Below are positions 54,658 to 62,802 of a stretch of 64,000 nt of DNA, piece after piece. The notes under the pieces were generated by a model, which saw only the letters and a program-made list of their open reading frames with translations, was not told the DNA's origin and ran no database searches. The stretch is taken from assembly GCA_020639075.1 (NCBI GenBank), contig JACKHI010000001.1:124001-188000 (forward strand), in the 5' to 3' direction. The position numbers and the translations under genes are program-made. Origin of the DNA: Phycisphaerales bacterium. Its GTDB lineage: Bacteria > Planctomycetota > Phycisphaerae > UBA1845 > UTPLA1. How positions within the stretch are numbered: position 1 is the stretch's first letter; the number at the start of each line of letters is the position of its first letter.

Positions 54658-54759
54658 TTCTTCAGGCGCGGCGGACTGGCCCGTGTGGAGTTCGGGCGGA
54701 AATTGACTGCAGCGGCGGCGTGTCGTGCGACGCCGGTATCGCGGGGGCAGCGGACAGCC

Positions 54760-56679
54760 ATGTGTGGAATCGCGGGAATCATTCACTCGAGTCGAGACAC
54801 AGTTGCAGCCGCCATTCGGCGTATGACGGCGGCCGAGGCGCATCGCGGCCCTGATGACGAAGGGATCCACGAGTGCGGCGGTGGGAGCCGCGCCGTCGGC
54901 CTGGGGCATCGGCGGCTTTCCATCATCGATGTCTCGCCACTCGGGCATCAGCCAATGCTCCATCCGCAGACGGGCGATGCGCTGATCTTCAACGGCGAAA
55001 TCTACAATTTCGCTGCTCTGCGCGACGAGCTCATCAGCCAAGGCGTGACGTTTCGCGGTCACAGCGATTCGGAAGTGCTGCTGATGGGCCTGACGCTCCA
55101 CGGTCCATCGTATATCGAGCGCCTTGAAGGCATGTTTGCCTTTGCGTTTCTCGATAAGAGGGGCGGGCAGCTTTACCTCGCCCGCGATCCCCTGGGCATC
55201 AAGCCGCTGTACTTCGCGGCGACGAGCGACTTGCTTGTATTTGCCAGTGAAGTGCGATGCGTTCTTTCGTCCGGCGTCGTCTCGAACGAGTCCGACTCCG
55301 CTGCGATCGGTACGTTCCTGGCGTTCGGCGCCGTCTCCGAACCGAGGACGATTTTCAAGTCCGTTCGGATGCTCGAGCCCGGCACTGTTGCGACTGTCGA
55401 CCTTTCGAGCGAGAGCCTTGCCGCAGGCATGAAACCTCGCCGTTACTGGTCTTATCCGAACCCATCGGACGGCGTGGATTCGGAGAAGTTGCGGGAGGGA
55501 ATCGTCTCCACGCTCGATGGCGCCGTTGCCTCGCACCTTGTCAGCGACGTTCCCGTCGGCGTGTTTCTTTCGTCCGGCATCGACAGCACGATCGTCGCAT
55601 GGTTGGCGAGTCGACATACGAGCAAGCTTCGAACATTCACTGTGGGGTTCAGCGATCAGCAGGAAATGAGCGAACTCGAAGCGGCTCGTGCAACAGCGAG
55701 TGAAATTGGTTCGACACACAAGGAGATCGTGCTCTGCAGCGACGACGCGCGAGACGCGGTCGCCGATTGGATCACGTCGATGGATCAGCCCTCCATCGAC
55801 GGTCTGAACACGTATCTCATTTCGCGCAGCGTTCGGCAGGAGGGCGTCGTCGTGGCGCTTTCCGGCCTGGGCGGCGACGAACTCTTCTGCGGCTACCGGA
55901 CGTTTTCCGATGTGCCACGAGGCTATCAGCTCATTCGACGACTCGGCTGGATACCGTCTCGTGTACGATCGGCGATGGCATCGACGGCTACGGCCGGTAA
56001 GTCCCTGCGCGTTCGCCGGAAGGCGGCGGATATCGCCGCGTGTTCGGGGGCATTGGCGGCGCACTATCTACTGCGACGACGTATTGCGTCATCCGTCGAG
56101 TTGTCGAATCTCGGCGTTGACGTGGGGGCGGTGGACCGGGAGCAGGCCCAAATCTGCGAGGCTTCGCTCGGCGATTCGGACCTGCAGGCATCGGATCCGA
56201 TTGCGTCCATTTCGCGGTACGAATGCACCCATTACATGCGGAATACGCTCCTGCGAGATTCCGATGTAAACGGTATGGCACACGGCCTTGAGATTCGCGT
56301 GCCGATGTTGGATCGCCGAGTCGTCGAGTTGGCGCACGGCATTCCCGGCACGAAGCGCATGCCGAGCGGCCGGGCCGATAAGACGCTCCTTCGGGAGTGT
56401 TTCCCGGGGGCGCTTCGCAGCCGGCTTCTGGCGCTTCCGAAGCGAGGGTTTACCCTGCCGATAGGTCATTGGATGAAAGGACAAATGCGGGACGCGTGTG
56501 ATGCGGCCATCGCGAGTGCGAGTGAATGTGCGATACTCGATGGAGGTGCCGTCAGACGCCTATGGAAGGACTTCATCGATGCGCCCGAAAGCGATCGATG
56601 GTCGCAGGCGTTTTCGCTTTGTATTCTAGGCTGGCATCTCGAGCGTGCATCGCGTTCCTTCAACGGCGTTTCGGCATGA
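54760..56679 (+). CDS. Asparagine synthase-like glutamine amidotransferase
   Basis: 639 residues, starting MCGIAG with Cys2 as the glutaminase nucleophile. The N-terminal class II amidotransferase domain has HRGPDDEG, GHRRLSIID, FNGEIYN and GHSDSEVLL; the C-terminal ATP-pyrophosphatase domain has FLSSGIDST as P-loop and LSGLGGDELFCGY. In polysaccharide loci, such AsnB-like proteins are thought to amidate sugar acids (for example uronates) rather than to make asparagine. The choice is inference from context. Confidence 0.9.
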   Translation: MCGIAGIIHSSRDTVAAAIRRMTAAEAHRGPDDEGIHECGGGSRAVGLGHRRLSIIDVSPLGHQPMLHPQTGDALIFNGEIYNFAALRDELISQGVTFRGHSDSEVLLMGLTLHGPSYIERLEGMFAFAFLDKRGGQLYLARDPLGIKPLYFAATSDLLVFASEVRCVLSSGVVSNESDSAAIGTFLAFGAVSEPRTIFKSVRMLEPGTVATVDLSSESLAAGMKPRRYWSYPNPSDGVDSEKLREGIVSTLDGAVASHLVSDVPVGVFLSSGIDSTIVAWLASRHTSKLRTFTVGFSDQQEMSELEAARATASEIGSTHKEIVLCSDDARDAVADWITSMDQPSIDGLNTYLISRSVRQEGVVVALSGLGGDELFCGYRTFSDVPRGYQLIRRLGWIPSRVRSAMASTATAGKSLRVRRKAADIAACSGALAAHYLLRRRIASSVELSNLGVDVGAVDREQAQICEASLGDSDLQASDPIASISRYECTHYMRNTLLRDSDVNGMAHGLEIRVPMLDRRVVELAHGIPGTKRMPSGRADKTLLRECFPGALRSRLLALPKRGFTLPIGHWMKGQMRDACDAAIASASECAILDGGAVRRLWKDFIDAPESDRWSQAFSLCILGWHLERASRSFNGVSA

Positions 56680-56796
56680 CATCGGCGAGCTGCAGATGGT
56701 GCGTGCCTGGCGCGGCTCGAACGTGGTTCATTCAGGGCGAGTTAACTGAGGCGCTAGTGGTCGTCGAGCACACAGTGGACGGAGTCGAACGGAACA

Positions 56797-58398
56797 GTGT
56801 ACGTATTGGCTGAACAGTGGGAGGACGGCTATCTCGACTATCATCGCGACGATGGCGAGTTGCGCATCCAGGTCCGATTCTGGTGCCCGATTCGAACGCT
56901 GCGCGATGTGTACGTCGAGCAACCACGAAGTCTTCGCCGCGTGCTCAACTACGTACGCGAAGTGGGCGTGATCAGCGTCGTGCGGAAGATCCGATCGCGT
57001 ATGGCGGAGCGCGTTCGCAACGCGCGCGTTCTGGCCATCGGCGCAGGGATCGTCGTCGAGGGCGATGGGGTTGGGAACGCAGTCGTTTTCATAGCGCCGT
57101 GTCATCCCCGCAGCGTCGAGCGGATCGTTCTGCGTCCGGAGTGGACGGCGAATGCTGGCAGTGATCTGGCGGAACGGGTCCGGAACGCCAAGGGTGTATC
57201 GACCGTCGAATTGCGCGATCCCGATCGTGATTCCGCCTTTGAGGGGCTTGAGGGCTACAACGAATTCAGCGGTCGTCGCGCGCCGGTGCAATTGAGGGAC
57301 GCGCTCGATCGGGCGAAAGCGCTACTCGCAACCGCGGCGCCGGATTCGCTTCAGACAATAAGCACCGTCGCAGATTCCGCAATCTGCGAACAGCGAAGCG
57401 TGGGGAGTCCGGCGCATTCGTCGACGGGTTCGCTTCGCGCTGCAATATTCGGCCTGGGGCATTACGCGAAGACCTGTATCGTTCCTTTCGTTCCCAAGGG
57501 GATCGACATCGCCTCGATTCACGAGATCGACCCCACGCAAATCGGTCGGCAACCTGCGATCGCCGCCGAATACGATACATGTCCGACGTTGCGGGCGAGC
57601 GAGCGGTATGACATCGTATTCGCTGCGGGATATCACCACACGCATGCACCGTTGGCCGTGGAGGTGTTAGAGGCCGGCGGCGCGGCGGTCATCGAGAAAC
57701 CGATGGCGACGACGCAGGCGCAACTTGATTCGCTGATGGCGGCGATCGGCGCGGGGACAGGGCGCGCGTACGCGGGGTTCCATATGCGATACAGCCCGCT
57801 GTGGCGAATGGCTCGCGAGGATCTCAATGTTCCCGAGGGCGAGCCGATTCATTACGACTGCATCGTTTTCGAAATCCCGCTCGGTCGCCTGCATTGGTAC
57901 AACTGGCCGTCGTCCGGCAGTCGCCTGATCAGCAACGGGTGTCACTGGTTCGATCATTTCCTTTTCATGAATCGGTATTCGAAGCCGATGCGATACCATG
58001 CATGGCGAGGCGGAAATAACGACTTGCACTGCAGCGTCGAGTTGGAAAACGGGGCCGTCATGAGCATGGTCCTGACGGATCACGGAAGCACGCGGATCGG
58101 CGTGCAGGATCACGTGCAGCTTCGAGCAAACGGCGTGACGGTTCGCGTAGACCACAACAGCCGCTATTTCTCGGAGGACGGTCTTCGCATTATCCGCCGA
58201 CGACGATTCAACCGATCGCGACTGTATGGGATGATGTACTCGGAGATCTGCCGGCGAATTCTCGCGGGCGAGCCGGGCGACGATCCCGAGTCGATCCGAG
58301 TTACGACACAGTTGATGCTTGATCTGGAACAACAGCTTGTTGACAAGGCAGCGTCGACTCGCGCACTCCCACGCGGGGCGGCAGCGACGGTTGCATAA
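56797..58398 (+). CDS. Gfo/Idh/MocA-type oxidoreductase with extra N-terminal domain
   Basis: 533 residues. A NAD(P)-dependent oxidoreductase begins at ~212 (SLRAAIFGLGHYAKTCIVPF, Rossmann) and carries the EKP motif (VIEKPMATTQAQL) and NGCHWFDHFLFM as active-site region. The first ~190 residues form another domain (QVRFWCPIRTLRDVYVEQPRSLRRVLNYVREVGVISVVRKIRSR) that I cannot name. Genes of this kind often stand beside bi-domain oxidoreductases in capsule loci, as here. It likely acts on a nucleotide-sugar precursor. GTG start at 56797. Confidence 0.82.
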   Translation: MYVLAEQWEDGYLDYHRDDGELRIQVRFWCPIRTLRDVYVEQPRSLRRVLNYVREVGVISVVRKIRSRMAERVRNARVLAIGAGIVVEGDGVGNAVVFIAPCHPRSVERIVLRPEWTANAGSDLAERVRNAKGVSTVELRDPDRDSAFEGLEGYNEFSGRRAPVQLRDALDRAKALLATAAPDSLQTISTVADSAICEQRSVGSPAHSSTGSLRAAIFGLGHYAKTCIVPFVPKGIDIASIHEIDPTQIGRQPAIAAEYDTCPTLRASERYDIVFAAGYHHTHAPLAVEVLEAGGAAVIEKPMATTQAQLDSLMAAIGAGTGRAYAGFHMRYSPLWRMAREDLNVPEGEPIHYDCIVFEIPLGRLHWYNWPSSGSRLISNGCHWFDHFLFMNRYSKPMRYHAWRGGNNDLHCSVELENGAVMSMVLTDHGSTRIGVQDHVQLRANGVTVRVDHNSRYFSEDGLRIIRRRRFNRSRLYGMMYSEICRRILAGEPGDDPESIRVTTQLMLDLEQQLVDKAASTRALPRGAAATVA

Positions 58399-58557
58399 AT
58401 CATGGCGTAGAGATTGGACTATTTACATGATCGCAGTCGGCGCAGGCGGTAGTCAGTTGTGCGGAAGATTGCGACGTCGGTCAGCTTGGAAACGAAATAA
58501 CCTGGGATCGCACTGCCTGCGGTAAACGAAGTCGACTCCGGATTGAGATAGGTTGAG

Positions 58558-60708
58558 ATGCGACAAGTTCTACAGAATCTGAGATCGGGCGAAACGACGC
58601 TTGCGGACGTTCCGTGCCCGATGGTGCGAGCAGGGCATCTGCTGATCCAGTCGCGCGCGAGTCTGATCTCCGCCGGCACGGAACGGATGCTCGTCGAATT
58701 CGGGAAGGGCGGTCTGCTTGCTAAGGCGCGGGCGCAGCCCGAGAAGGTGCGGCAGGTTCTGGACAAGATCAAGACAGACGGGCTTATGCCGACGCTGGAG
58801 ACTGTCTTCGCACGGCTCGATGAACCATTGCCGTTGGGGTATTGCAATGCGGGCGTCGTGTTGGAAGTCGGCGTCGGCGTCGAGGGATACAGCGTCGGCG
58901 ATCACGTCATCAGCAATGGCGCACATGCGGAGATCGTGTGTTGCCCGGCCAATCTCTGCGCCAAGGTTCCCGACGGCGTTTCGAGCGAAGAGGCAGCGTT
59001 TACGGTCCTCAGTGCAATCGCACTTCAGGGGATTCGACTGATTGAGCCAACGCTCGGAGAACGAGTCGTCGTGACGGGGCTCGGACTGATCGGACTCGTC
59101 GCAACGCAGTTGCTGTTGGCCAACGGGTGCCGCGTGCTGGGCATTGACCTGGATGAGCGAAAGCTCGAGCTGGCGCGAGAATGGGGCGCCGAGACGGTGA
59201 ATGTCGGCGCGGGGGGAGATCCCGTCGCGACGGCCATGGCGTTCAGTGAAGGCCGCGGCGCGGACGCCGTACTGATCACGGCTTCCGCGAAGACGAGCGA
59301 CATCGTCCATCAGGCGGCGCAGATGTGTCGGAAGCGCGGCCGCATCGTCCTGGTCGGCGTTGTCGGATTGGACCTGAAGCGATCGGATTTCTACGAGAAG
59401 GAACTGTCCTTTCAGGTGTCGTGTTCGTACGGGCCGGGGCGTTACGACGCCTCGTACGAAGAGAAGGGGCAGGATTATCCGTACGGATTCGTGCGTTGGA
59501 CGGAGCAGCGCAACTTCGAGGCCATTCTTGAATTGATGTCGGCGGGGCGGCTAAGGATCGCGCCGATGATTGAGCGATCGATACCGTTTGATGATGCGCC
59601 CGGCGTGTACGACAAGCTCTCTGAAAGTAAGAATGCGCTGGGTCTTGTGCTCAAGTATCCGGATGCACCGGACTTGCGTCGAACGCTAGCGATCGGGTCG
59701 CCGGATGCGAAACCATCGAAGTCGGCAGGGCGTGCCGTCATCGGTGCGATCGGCGCGGGGAACTACGCGAAGCTGATGCTGCTGCCGGCATTCGCGAAGA
59801 CGAACGCGGTGTTGAGAACGATCGCCAGCGCCGGCGGCGTCAGTGCGCGGCACGTTGGCGCGAAATTCGGATTCCAGCAGACGACGACGGACTACAGGGA
59901 AATACTGAGTGACGAGTCGATTGACACCGTTGTGATCACGACGCGACACAGTTCCCACGCCCGTTTCGTTTGTGAAGCGCTCGATGCGGGGAAACATGTT
60001 TTCGTTGAGAAGCCGCTGGCACTCAATCCTGATGAACTGGATCGGGTAATGACGGCGGCAGGCGGAAACAGCGATCGGCAATTGCTGGTCGGATTCAATC
60101 GTCGCTTTTCGCCGCACGCAACGAAGATGGCGTCGCTGTTGGCGGCACGCAGCGAGCCGTTGACGATGATCATGACGGTCAATGCAGGATTCATCCCACC
60201 GGATCACTGGACGCAGGATCCGCAGGTCGGCGGGGGGCGAATCATCGGTGAGGGCTGTCATTGGATTGATCTGCTCGCGTATCTTGCGAACTCGCCGGTC
60301 GTTCGCGTCTCGGCGTCGAACGTGGATCAGTGGAAAGGCGTCGGCCGATCGGACGACAAGACAACGATCACGCTGACATTCGCCGACGGTTCGATGGGGA
60401 CGCTTCACTATCTGGCGAACGGCCATAAGAGTTTTCCGAAGGAGCGGCTGGAGGTATTCAGCGATGGTCGAATCCTGGCGTTGGACAACTTCCGTGTTCT
60501 GCGGGGCTACGGGTTCGGCGGATTCAAAAAGATGAAGACATCGCGAATGGACAAAGGACACGATTCGGAAGTCTCTGAGTTTGTCCGACGTGTGGCGAAT
60601 GGCGGGACGCCACTGATCCCACTCGGCAGCATCATCAATACGACACGAGCGAGCTTCGCGGCAGTCGAGGCAGCGCGATCCGGCACGACGATAGAGATTC
60701 CTTCGTAA
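58558..60708 (+). CDS. Bi-domain oxidoreductase (zinc-dehydrogenase plus Gfo/Idh/MocA)
   Basis: 716 residues. Residues 1-~380 are a medium-chain dehydrogenase: VVTGLGLIGLVATQLLLANGCRVLGID is its Rossmann motif, SRASLISAGTERMLVEF lies at the front. From ~392 a second Rossmann (RAVIGAIGAGNYAKLMLLPAF) starts a Gfo/Idh/MocA half with EKPLALNPDELDRV and GEGCHWIDLLAYL. Such fused proteins are usual members of capsule and exopolysaccharide loci with a heparinase-like gene, as in this window. The substrate is unknown; two successive oxidations or an oxidation/reduction shuttle are possible. Confidence 0.87.
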   Translation: MRQVLQNLRSGETTLADVPCPMVRAGHLLIQSRASLISAGTERMLVEFGKGGLLAKARAQPEKVRQVLDKIKTDGLMPTLETVFARLDEPLPLGYCNAGVVLEVGVGVEGYSVGDHVISNGAHAEIVCCPANLCAKVPDGVSSEEAAFTVLSAIALQGIRLIEPTLGERVVVTGLGLIGLVATQLLLANGCRVLGIDLDERKLELAREWGAETVNVGAGGDPVATAMAFSEGRGADAVLITASAKTSDIVHQAAQMCRKRGRIVLVGVVGLDLKRSDFYEKELSFQVSCSYGPGRYDASYEEKGQDYPYGFVRWTEQRNFEAILELMSAGRLRIAPMIERSIPFDDAPGVYDKLSESKNALGLVLKYPDAPDLRRTLAIGSPDAKPSKSAGRAVIGAIGAGNYAKLMLLPAFAKTNAVLRTIASAGGVSARHVGAKFGFQQTTTDYREILSDESIDTVVITTRHSSHARFVCEALDAGKHVFVEKPLALNPDELDRVMTAAGGNSDRQLLVGFNRRFSPHATKMASLLAARSEPLTMIMTVNAGFIPPDHWTQDPQVGGGRIIGEGCHWIDLLAYLANSPVVRVSASNVDQWKGVGRSDDKTTITLTFADGSMGTLHYLANGHKSFPKERLEVFSDGRILALDNFRVLRGYGFGGFKKMKTSRMDKGHDSEVSEFVRRVANGGTPLIPLGSIINTTRASFAAVEAARSGTTIEIPS

Positions 60709-60733
60709 TCACGCGCGATGCCACGTCACCGGC

Positions 60734-61981
60734 GTGCAGCGTTTTACTGCGGCAATGGGATTCGATCATCGGATGGAGCACTCGGCATCGATGGAAAGGA
60801 CTCTGAAGACCATGCCGATGCGCGACGCGAAGACCGCCCTTTTCTGGGGGGCGTATGCGAGCACTCGATCGGACACGGATCGAGAGAACGAAACCAACCT
60901 GCATGGCGCCGCGGAATGGCTTTGGCGGAGTATTGATGTGACGGGCGTGGACGGTTCGTCCGTCTGTTTCAGCCTTTACAGGGGATGGATGCCGGCGTAT
61001 CCGGAGACGACAGGGTACATCATCCCGACGTTCTATCGATATGCGAGGCAGTTTGATCGGCCGCGATTCGCCGAGCGCGCGACGGCGATGGCCCGCTGGA
61101 TCACGACATTGCAGACGGCTGAAGGCGCCTTGCCGGGTTCGCACTATAACGAAGGTATCACGCGACCGCCGTCCGTGTTCAATACGGCGCAGATGATCAT
61201 CGGTCTTGTTTCCGCTTATGAAGAGACGGGGGATTTGATGTTCCTGACGTCTGCCGATCGCGCCGCGACGTGGTTGGCGAAGGAACAGGAGGAAAGCGGC
61301 GCATGGAGCCGTTTCGCGTATCGGCGGGGCTTTTCCCCCTCGTATTACACGCGCGTTTGCTGGCCGATGCTGATGACGACGATCCACACGTCGAATTCCA
61401 TTGTGCGAGAGCGGGCGATACGCGGGTTACGGCACATTGCCGCGAGGGTGCGAGACAACGGCACTGTCGCCGGATGGGGATTTGCGGACGACAGGCCCGC
61501 CTTCACGCACACCATCGCGTACACGATTCGCGGTTTTCTTGAGGCGGGGATGCTCGGTGATGACCTGAGCGAATTCCTCGCAATTGCCGAAGTGTCGGCG
61601 ATGAAGCTGTTCAGGATCATGGAGTTGCGGAAGAAGCTCGCCGGGGCGTATGACGATCAATGGCGCGGCGCGAACTGGTACGTCTGCCTGACGGGCAATT
61701 GCCAAGTCGCGATCTGCTGGATGCGGCTGTTCGACCTGATTGGTGATGTTCGGTTGTGCAATGCCGCATGCAAAGCGATTGATGTCGTTACAGCGCGACA
61801 GAAACTCAAACCGATGTTGTTGCGTAGCATCGCCGGGGCAATCCCCGGATCGGCGCCTTTGTTCGGGCGATACCTGACGTTTCGCTATCCTAACTGGGCC
61901 GCCAAATTCTATTTGGACGCGATCATGATGCGGAACGATCGGCTGTCGAAGATCCGGCAGCATCCGCCGGTGGCGCCATGA
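60734..61981 (+). CDS. Alpha/alpha-toroid protein, glycosidase/lyase-like
   Basis: 415 residues. The repeated helical pattern (TGYIIPTFYRYARQFDRPRFAERATAMARWITTLQTAEGALPG; NTAQMIIGLVSAYEETGDLMFLTSADRAATWLAKEQEESGAWSR; THTIAYTIRGFLEAG) is that of (alpha/alpha)-toroid enzymes. These include polysaccharide lyases, GH88/105-type hydrolases and other sugar-processing proteins. Catalytic residues are not assignable. The GTG at 60734 is the longest start; ATGs at 60773, 60791 and 60818 are possible. Its stop overlaps the next start (ATGA), so it is coupled to the formyltransferase. Confidence 0.72.
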   Translation: MQRFTAAMGFDHRMEHSASMERTLKTMPMRDAKTALFWGAYASTRSDTDRENETNLHGAAEWLWRSIDVTGVDGSSVCFSLYRGWMPAYPETTGYIIPTFYRYARQFDRPRFAERATAMARWITTLQTAEGALPGSHYNEGITRPPSVFNTAQMIIGLVSAYEETGDLMFLTSADRAATWLAKEQEESGAWSRFAYRRGFSPSYYTRVCWPMLMTTIHTSNSIVRERAIRGLRHIAARVRDNGTVAGWGFADDRPAFTHTIAYTIRGFLEAGMLGDDLSEFLAIAEVSAMKLFRIMELRKKLAGAYDDQWRGANWYVCLTGNCQVAICWMRLFDLIGDVRLCNAACKAIDVVTARQKLKPMLLRSIAGAIPGSAPLFGRYLTFRYPNWAAKFYLDAIMMRNDRLSKIRQHPPVAP

Positions 61982-62802
61982 AGATTGTCGTGACGAGCGG
62001 GTACAGCAAGTCGCGCCATGCGATCGCCCTCTTGGCCTTGCTCGCGCGCGCCGGGCACGATGTCGGATATTGTCTCAACGTCAGTACATTCAGCGTGCGA
62101 CGACTGCGGAGCTATTATCGGTTTTACGGGCGCAAGCTCTTTTCGCTGGTTCGACGCCGAATGTTGTCAGGAAACGGCGGAGGCAATCTGCATCCGGAAG
62201 TCAGGTACATGGATGCGTTTCTTGAAAGACACGGCATACCCGAACGGTCGGTCTCGGCGATCTGCAGACGGACCGGCACTCGGATGGTCAGCGTTGGCTC
62301 ACTGAATGACGAGAAGGCGCTTGGAGTAGTGCGTACCTTTCAGCCGGACGTCATTGTCTATGCGGGCGGCGGGATTCTGCGAAAGCCCGTGATCGAAATC
62401 CCGCGAATTGGCGTGTTGAACGCCCATGGCGGACCGCTTCCCGGTATTCGGGGGATGAATGCCGCCGAGTGGGCCCTGATGTGCGGCATGCAACCCGGAA
62501 CGCATGTACACTTCATTGACAGCGGCGTGGATACGGGGCCGTTGTTGTTCTTCTGGCCATTGGCCATCGAGCCGGGCGATTCGATTGCGGACCTTCGCGG
62601 CAAGGCGACGGTTCAGGCAGTCGAATGTCATTTGCGTGCGGTAGAGATGTTAGGGGCAGGAACGATCGAAGCGATACCTCAAGACCGAGATGACGGTCGC
62701 CAGTATTTCGACATGCATCCGCTATTGGTCGGGATTCTCGATGATTGGTTGCGCGATGGCCGGCTGAGTGCTTGGCATAAGGAACGGAGTCTTCACCCGT
62801 GA
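61978..62802 (+). CDS. Formyltransferase-like enzyme (sugar N-formyl/acyl type)
   Basis: 274 residues. The formyl_trans_N pattern is clear: QPDVIVYAGGGILRKPVIEIPRIGVLNAHGGPLPGIRGMNAAEWAL, with the N-A-H-G-G-P-L-P-G-x-R-G site (compare N-x-H-x-x-L-P-x-x-x-G) and VHFIDSGVDTGPLL giving the D of the catalytic triad. The N-terminus is a Rossmann-like fold. It probably N-formylates an amino sugar using formyl-tetrahydrofolate. It overlaps the toroid gene upstream (ATGA) and the heparinase-like gene downstream (GTGA), so the three are translated as a unit. Confidence 0.85.
   Translation: MKIVVTSGYSKSRHAIALLALLARAGHDVGYCLNVSTFSVRRLRSYYRFYGRKLFSLVRRRMLSGNGGGNLHPEVRYMDAFLERHGIPERSVSAICRRTGTRMVSVGSLNDEKALGVVRTFQPDVIVYAGGGILRKPVIEIPRIGVLNAHGGPLPGIRGMNAAEWALMCGMQPGTHVHFIDSGVDTGPLLFFWPLAIEPGDSIADLRGKATVQAVECHLRAVEMLGAGTIEAIPQDRDDGRQYFDMHPLLVGILDDWLRDGRLSAWHKERSLHP

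Noticed and set aside
54013..56064. Very long minus-strand open frame opposite the GT4 and asparagine-synthase genes
   Set aside because: Its residues are Arg/His-rich and without family pattern; the plus strand carries clear enzymes with catalytic motifs. It is a GC-driven shadow.
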